DNA from: Actinophytocola sp963825445
GTDB taxonomy: Bacteria > Actinomycetota > Actinomycetes > Mycobacteriales > Pseudonocardiaceae
Assembly (NCBI GenBank): GCA_963825445.1
Contig: CAWGTM010000024.1
Coordinates: forward strand, 496,001 to 560,000
Reading direction: 5' to 3'
Length of the DNA stretch: 64,000 nt
How positions within the stretch are numbered: position 1 is the first letter of the stretch; each line of letters begins with the position of its first letter. Under the pieces are notes generated by a model, which ran no database searches, was not told the DNA's origin, and saw only the letters and a list, made by a program, of their open reading frames with translations. A program made the translations under genes and the position numbers. This document shows, in pieces, positions 59,864-64,000 of the stretch.

Positions 59864-60628
59864 TGCCGGCGAACAGGTCGTCCTCCGGCAGGGTCGTCTC
59901 GACGTGGCTGCGGACCAACTCGAAGGACTCGGTCGGCCACACCGCGCGGCGCAGTCGCACCGGCACGGTCGACCAGTGGAGGTCGGTGGCGTGCACGCGC
60001 GCCGCCCGGTCCCGGATGGCGAAGTACTCGGCGCACGGGACCTGGGTGGTGACGCGCTCGGCGCGGTCGACGATCTCGGCGAGCCAGCCCGGAACGGCGA
60101 CGCGAGTCCATCGGCGAGCAGTGCCTCGTGCAGTGCCGTGATCCGATCCTCGTGCCATTCGCGGAGGTAGTACAGCTTCAACGCCTGCCACGGCGGGCCG
60201 GTCTCCGGGAACCGCGCCGGGTCACCCGCGGAGTCGAAGGCGGCGACCGCCACGTCGTGGCAACGAACGTAGTCGGGGTGCGGATTGTCGGTCTCGTCGT
60301 GAGTGATCACGACGTGGGGGCGGAACTCACGCAGCACCCGCACCAGCCGCTCGGTCGGCACCCGCGGGGGGAGCGACGCGAACCGGCCGGGCGACGCCGA
60401 GCCGCCGGAGTGTCGCCCGGTGCCGGTGAAGCCCAGCCGGTGGTGCCCGACGCCGAGGATCTCGGGCGCGCTCCCGGCCGCCGGGTGCTGATCGACGTCC
60501 TGGGCGCCGACGTCGTCGGCGCAGGTCACCACCATCACCTCGTGCCCGGTGGCGACGTAACGCGCAAGGGTCGCCGCACCCTCGCCGGTTTCGTCGCCGG
60601 GGTGGGCCAGTACCGAGAGGAGGCGCAT
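59850..60628 (-). pseudogene. mycothiol S-conjugate amidase (Mca/MshB-like), degenerate and frameshifted
   Basis: ATG 60628 opens MRLLSVLAHPGDETGEGAAT, clearly the LmbE/PIG-L deacetylase family, closest to Mca. The metal/catalytic motif should read HPDDE, but the first Asp (general base) is Gly (CCC GGC GAC). A second site, HPDH in the family, reads HPDYVRCHD, so a zinc-ligand His is Tyr. Near 60100 the frame fails. The Mca-like C-terminus (WLAEIVDRAERVTTQVPC, AEYFAIRDRAARVHATDLHW) continues one frame over and ends at a TAG at 59850. One missing base would join them. With both motif changes, loss of activity is likely even if the frameshift is an error. It overlaps the convergent gene end by 14 bases. 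Confidence 0.75.
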
Positions 60629-60635
60629 GGGCGCC

Positions 60636-61937
60636 TCACGCCACCTCGCGCACCCGATCGTGCGTGCCGGGTACGGCGAACAGTCGGTAGTCGTCGACCA
60701 GTCTCGGCATCAGGTATCGGCGGTGCACGGACTCCGCGGCGTGTTTGCCCAGCCTGCGGCGCATCAGCGGGTCCTCGAGCAGGATGTTCAGCGCCTCCAC
60801 GACCTCGGTGTGGTCGCGCGGGTCCACCAGCAACCCGTTGTGTCCGGGCGAGACCTGCTGGCGCAGCCCGCCGACGTCGGCGGCGACCACCGCGCGGCCC
60901 TTGGCCATCGCCTCGGTCACGGTCAGGCCGAGGCCTTCCGCGAGGCACTTCTGCAGCACGACATCCGCGCGCCGCTGCAACGCGTTCGACGTGAGCGCGG
61001 CCCGTTCACTGTCCACTGTGGACAGAAGAACCAGGTGTACCCGGGCGCGCTGCGCCGGGGGCATCTCGGCCCGAAGCTCGCGGACCGCCTCGAACACGGC
61101 CCGGCCCTCGGTGTTGTCCGGCACCTCGTCGGGATCGTGCCCGGCGAGCACCAGGTGCGTGTCGGACGGCAGCGCCGCGAGGCACCCCAGCACGCCCGGC
61201 ATGTCCTCGAGCGGTTCCCAGGGTGCCAACTGCAGCACCACCGGCGCGTCGTCGGGCAGCGGCTGGTCCTGCTCCACCTGCCCGGTGTCGCCGGTGCCCG
61301 CCGCGGTGAGCCCGAGGCTCTCGAGCAGGCCGCTCACGTCCTCGCGGGACAGGTCACGGTTCCTGGCCGAGTCCGGATCCACGGCGGGGGCGATCACGTG
61401 TCGCTTGGCAGGCGGTACCGCCTGCGGCACGAACTCCGGCAGCATGCTCACCGCGGCGTCCACCCTGGACAGTTCGGATCCGAACGTGCGCCAGATGGCG
61501 GCCGGTCCGGAGGCGTCCAGCTCGGTGGTGCCGACGTGGCAGTGCCAGACGACCTTCAGGCCGGCGTCAGCGAGCACGGGCGCCATCCCGAGGGTCTGCG
61601 GGTCGTGGAGCACCACGACGTCGCCAGGATCCAGCTCGGCGGCGAGTCCGTCGGCCTGTGCGGCGAGTGTCGAGCGGTAGTGCTGCGCACCCTCGGCGAG
61701 CCGGTCGGCGGTCGTGGAATCGGCCGCGCCGTGCAGCAGGTGTCGCAGATAGCGGGTGAAGGCGAAGAAGGTGCTGTCGCCGTCGACCAGCGCCCACCCG
61801 ACCGACTGTCCGGTCGCGGCCTGCGCGGGTATCAGACCGGCGAGCAGCTCGGTCACTCCGCCTTGATGTGCCGGTGCGCTCACGTGCACCAGTCGGGGCG
61901 CGGCGCCGGGCCGGCGCTCCCAGGTCGACTTCACCAT
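60636..61937 (-). CDS. GT4-family glycosyltransferase (trehalose synthase/glycogen synthase-like)
   Basis: The 433-residue retaining GT-B enzyme starts at ATG 61937 behind GGGAGGGG. It has the N-terminal RLVHVSAPAHQGGVTELLAG, the donor-site region APVVLQLAPWEPLEDMPGVL and the GT4 C-terminal motif LQKCLAEGLGLTVTEAMAKG (ExxxxxxxE), followed by GLRQQVSPGHNGLLVDPRD. Relatives include TreT trehalose synthases and mycothiol MshA-like enzymes. It could glycosylate the product or, with the mycothiol-type amidase next to it, act in thiol/sugar metabolism. The amidase start lies eight bases downstream of its stop, so the two are an operon. Confidence 0.85.
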   Translation of the reverse strand: MVKSTWERRPGAAPRLVHVSAPAHQGGVTELLAGLIPAQAATGQSVGWALVDGDSTFFAFTRYLRHLLHGAADSTTADRLAEGAQHYRSTLAAQADGLAAELDPGDVVVLHDPQTLGMAPVLADAGLKVVWHCHVGTTELDASGPAAIWRTFGSELSRVDAAVSMLPEFVPQAVPPAKRHVIAPAVDPDSARNRDLSREDVSGLLESLGLTAAGTGDTGQVEQDQPLPDDAPVVLQLAPWEPLEDMPGVLGCLAALPSDTHLVLAGHDPDEVPDNTEGRAVFEAVRELRAEMPPAQRARVHLVLLSTVDSERAALTSNALQRRADVVLQKCLAEGLGLTVTEAMAKGRAVVAADVGGLRQQVSPGHNGLLVDPRDHTEVVEALNILLEDPLMRRRLGKHAAESVHRRYLMPRLVDDYRLFAVPGTHDRVREVA

Positions 61938-62133
61938 GTCGGGCCCCTCCCAGCCGTCCGAGGCGGACGGCGGTCAACTTCCATGTCTACCGGGAAGCGC
62001 AACGAAAAGCCTCTTTGATGTTGCGGTATCAGGGAAAGCGTGAATGTGAGTGTTTTGTCTAGTTCCGGGTACCCTGACTGGGAGATGTTTGTACGTGACT
62101 CTGAGTGGCGGATCTGAGAGAGGAGGGAGCAGG

Positions 62134-64000
62134 TTGGGACTACGACTGCTGGGACCTCTCGAAGCTGTCGTCGACGGTCGGGTCCTGGACATCGGCGGAC
62201 CCAGGCAACGGGTGGTCCTGGCGATGCTCGCTCTCAACGCCAACCGGGTGACACCGGTCGAGATGATCATCGATGCCGTCTGGTCCACCTCGCCGCCCTC
62301 CACGGTCCGCGCCCAGGTCCAGATCTGCATCTCCGCGCTGCGCAAGCTGTTCAGCGAGGCCGGCGCGCCGTGGACCATCCGGACGAGAGCGCCCGGCTAC
62401 CAGCTGGATATACCGCACACCGAGGTGGACAGCGAGCAGTTCGCCGGTCTGGTGGAGACCGCCCACGCGCGCGCGTCGGCCGGCCAGGTGGCCGAGGCCG
62501 CTGTCACGCTGCGCGACGCGCTCCTGCTGTGGCGCGGCCCCGCGCTCGTCGGACTCGACAGCGAGCTGGTGCGCCGCGGCGCGGCCAGCCTGGAGGACGC
62601 CCGGCTGGGCGCGCTGACCGAGCGGTTCCGCCTCGATCTGGCGCTCGGGCGCCACGAGGAGATCGTCGGCGAGCTGACCGCGCAGGCCGAGGCACATCCG
62701 TTGCGGGAACACCTGTGCGAGCTGCTCATGGTGGCGCTGTACCGCTCCGGCCGCCAGGCCGAGGCCCTCGAGGCGTGCCGGCGGATGCGGACGCGACTTG
62801 TCGACGAGCTGGGCATCGAGCCGGGCCAGGGCCTGCGGCGGCTCGAGTCGGCCATCCTCACCAGCGATCCGGCCCTCGACCTCACCTCCACGCCGGCGGC
62901 CGACGAGGAGGAGCGGCGACAGCAGGAGGCCGACGAGGGCGCCCGCGCCGTCCCACGCCGATTACCGGCCAGTATCGACGACTTCACCGGCCGCAGGAGT
63001 CAGCTCGACCAGATCACCCGGATCCTGTCCGCGCCGATCGGCCCGGGCGAGGACGAGTACGGCGTACGCATCGTGGCGATAGCCGGCAAGGGCGGGGTGG
63101 GCAAGTCGACCCTGGCCATCCGGGCGGCACATGAGCTGATGGACCGGTTTCCCGACGGACACCTCTACGTCGACCTGGAGACGCGGGCCGACGACGAGGA
63201 CGACGACGGCGGGGGGCGGGTGCTCGCCCGGTTCCTGCGTGCTCTCGGGGTCAACGGTTCGGCGATCCCCGAGGACCTGGAGGAGCGCGCCGAGCTGTAC
63301 CGCGGCCGGATCGCGAACAGCCGGCTGCTGATCGTGCTCGACGGGTTGACCAGCGAGGAGCAGGCGCTGCCGCTCCTGCCCGGCAGCCCGAGCTGCGCGG
63401 TGATCGCCGTGAGCCGGGCCCGGCTCACCACCCTGCCCGGCGCACACGTGGTGGACGTCGAGGTCTTCGAGCCCTCCGGTTCCGTCGCACTGCTGTCCAA
63501 GATCATCGGGGACGAGCGGGTGGAGGCCGAGCGCGAGGCCGTCACCGAGTTGGTGAACTTCTGCGGCGGGCTGCCGCTGGCGCTGCGCATCGCGGGCGCC
63601 CGGCTGGCCTCGCGCCCCCACTGGCGGGTCCGTGACCTGGTCAACCGGCTGGGCAACACCAAGCACCGGCTCGACGAGTTCAACCACCGCGGCCTGGAAC
63701 TGCGGGACAACATCGACCTCACCTACCGGGATCTCCCCCCGCGAGCCAAGTCCCTGTTCCGGCTGTTCGCCCTGATCGAGGCACCGGACTTCGCCGGGTG
63801 GACCGCCGCCGCACTGCTCGATCTCGACCTGTACGAGGCCGAGGACGTGGTCGAGAACCTGGTCGAGCTCCAGCTGCTCGACGCGGTCGACTACCCGGGC
63901 GAGCACCAGCGCTACCGGTTCCACGACCTGATCCGGGACTTCGCACGCGAGCAGCTGATGGGGATCACGACCGAGGAGGAGCGCCACGCAGCGTTGTCCA
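62134..64000 (+). CDS. AfsR-type SARP regulator with NB-ARC domain, C-terminus outside window
   Basis: The frame is open from TTG 62134 (AGGAGGG six bases upstream) to the window edge, 622 codons. The N-terminal SARP module (LGLRLLGPLEAVVDGRVLDI, LWRGPALVGLDSELVRRGAA) is followed by an NB-ARC ATPase with P-loop IAGKGGVGKSTLAIRAAHEL (about residue 320), LLIVLDGLTSEEQALPLLPG and GGLPLALRIAGARLASRPHW. It is a close paralogue of the regulator at 53521, sharing long blocks, and by analogy should continue into TPRs. It suggests that the cluster, or at least its regulatory edge, extends past 64 kb. Confidence 0.92.
   Translation, partial: MGLRLLGPLEAVVDGRVLDIGGPRQRVVLAMLALNANRVTPVEMIIDAVWSTSPPSTVRAQVQICISALRKLFSEAGAPWTIRTRAPGYQLDIPHTEVDSEQFAGLVETAHARASAGQVAEAAVTLRDALLLWRGPALVGLDSELVRRGAASLEDARLGALTERFRLDLALGRHEEIVGELTAQAEAHPLREHLCELLMVALYRSGRQAEALEACRRMRTRLVDELGIEPGQGLRRLESAILTSDPALDLTSTPAADEEERRQQEADEGARAVPRRLPASIDDFTGRRSQLDQITRILSAPIGPGEDEYGVRIVAIAGKGGVGKSTLAIRAAHELMDRFPDGHLYVDLETRADDEDDDGGGRVLARFLRALGVNGSAIPEDLEERAELYRGRIANSRLLIVLDGLTSEEQALPLLPGSPSCAVIAVSRARLTTLPGAHVVDVEVFEPSGSVALLSKIIGDERVEAEREAVTELVNFCGGLPLALRIAGARLASRPHWRVRDLVNRLGNTKHRLDEFNHRGLELRDNIDLTYRDLPPRAKSLFRLFALIEAPDFAGWTAAALLDLDLYEAEDVVENLVELQLLDAVDYPGEHQRYRFHDLIRDFAREQLMGITTEEERHAALS

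Noticed and set aside
1..64000. Search by eye for CRISPR arrays, tRNA/rRNA genes and transposases
   Set aside because: No regular spaced repeats, cloverleaf-like stretches or DDE/recombinase motifs were recognised.

Overview
The window comes from a high-GC actinomycete. Near-universal G/C third codon positions, GTG/TTG starts with GGAGG-type ribosome sites, SARP/AfsR regulators, mycothiol-linked enzymes (a maleylpyruvate-isomerase/DinB protein and an Mca-type amidase) and ESX/WXG-like proteins at the left edge fit the Pseudonocardiales best. The species cannot be fixed from the sequence. No tRNA, rRNA, CRISPR array, transposase or integrase was recognised.

Layout. 0-6.6 kb looks like host flank: a partial XRE regulator, frame-damaged ESX-like genes, an epoxide hydrolase diverging from a CGNR regulator, an ECF sigma factor with its membrane partner, and an alpha/beta hydrolase. 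From about 6.8 to 62 kb and beyond lies one large natural-product cluster. Its core is an enediyne-type iterative polyketide synthase (9.9-15.7 kb, domains KS-AT-ACP-KR-DH-PPTase) followed without gaps by an E10-type hotdog thioesterase, an E6-like flavin reductase and an epimerase-family reductase. A DUF1702 protein (UnbL/E3-type) with a P450 (E7-like) and an AhpD-like protein forms a second core operon at 28.7-32.1 kb. I do not see UnbV (E4) or UnbU (E5) in this window.

Tailoring and supply. 18.9-26.8 kb carries an SDR/AhpD/ABC1-kinase operon facing a five-gene operon: mycothiol-dependent isomerase family, hydroxycinnamoyl-CoA hydratase-lyase-like crotonase, 4-coumarate-CoA-ligase-like enzyme, DUF899, SDR. 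26.9-43.6 kb holds two GMC flavoenzymes, a second P450 coupled to a bile-acid/sodium-symporter-family membrane protein, a second DUF899, a class III aminotransferase, an MFS exporter, a second epoxide hydrolase and a tandem pair of acyl-CoA-dehydrogenase-fold flavin monooxygenases. 43.8-53.5 kb holds an HxlR regulator, a degenerate epimerase, a PLP enzyme, a four-gene operon of mostly unknown function (47.8-50.7 kb), a SARP operon and a 43-residue small ORF. 53.5-64 kb carries two AfsR-type regulators, another HxlR protein, two frameshifted membrane or secreted-type genes, a degenerate mycothiol amidase and a GT4 glycosyltransferase.

Regulation. Four SARP-domain regulators (two short, two with NB-ARC), one AraC, one TetR, two HxlR and probably the XRE/CGNR proteins are present. 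A shared 12-base element links the promoters of two paralogous ~100-residue proteins 27 kb apart. How the genes may work together (inference): polyene synthesis by PKS plus thioesterase, oxidative maturation by P450s and flavoenzymes, epoxide opening, and attachment of an aryl unit activated by the CoA ligase. Many thiol/redox proteins (three AhpD-like, two DUF899, two mycothiol-linked) would suit a product activated by thiols. Single-base homopolymer indels break or distort genes at 0.6-2.3, 28.85-28.95 and 57.9-60.1 kb, and should be checked as possible sequence errors before any gene there is called dead.
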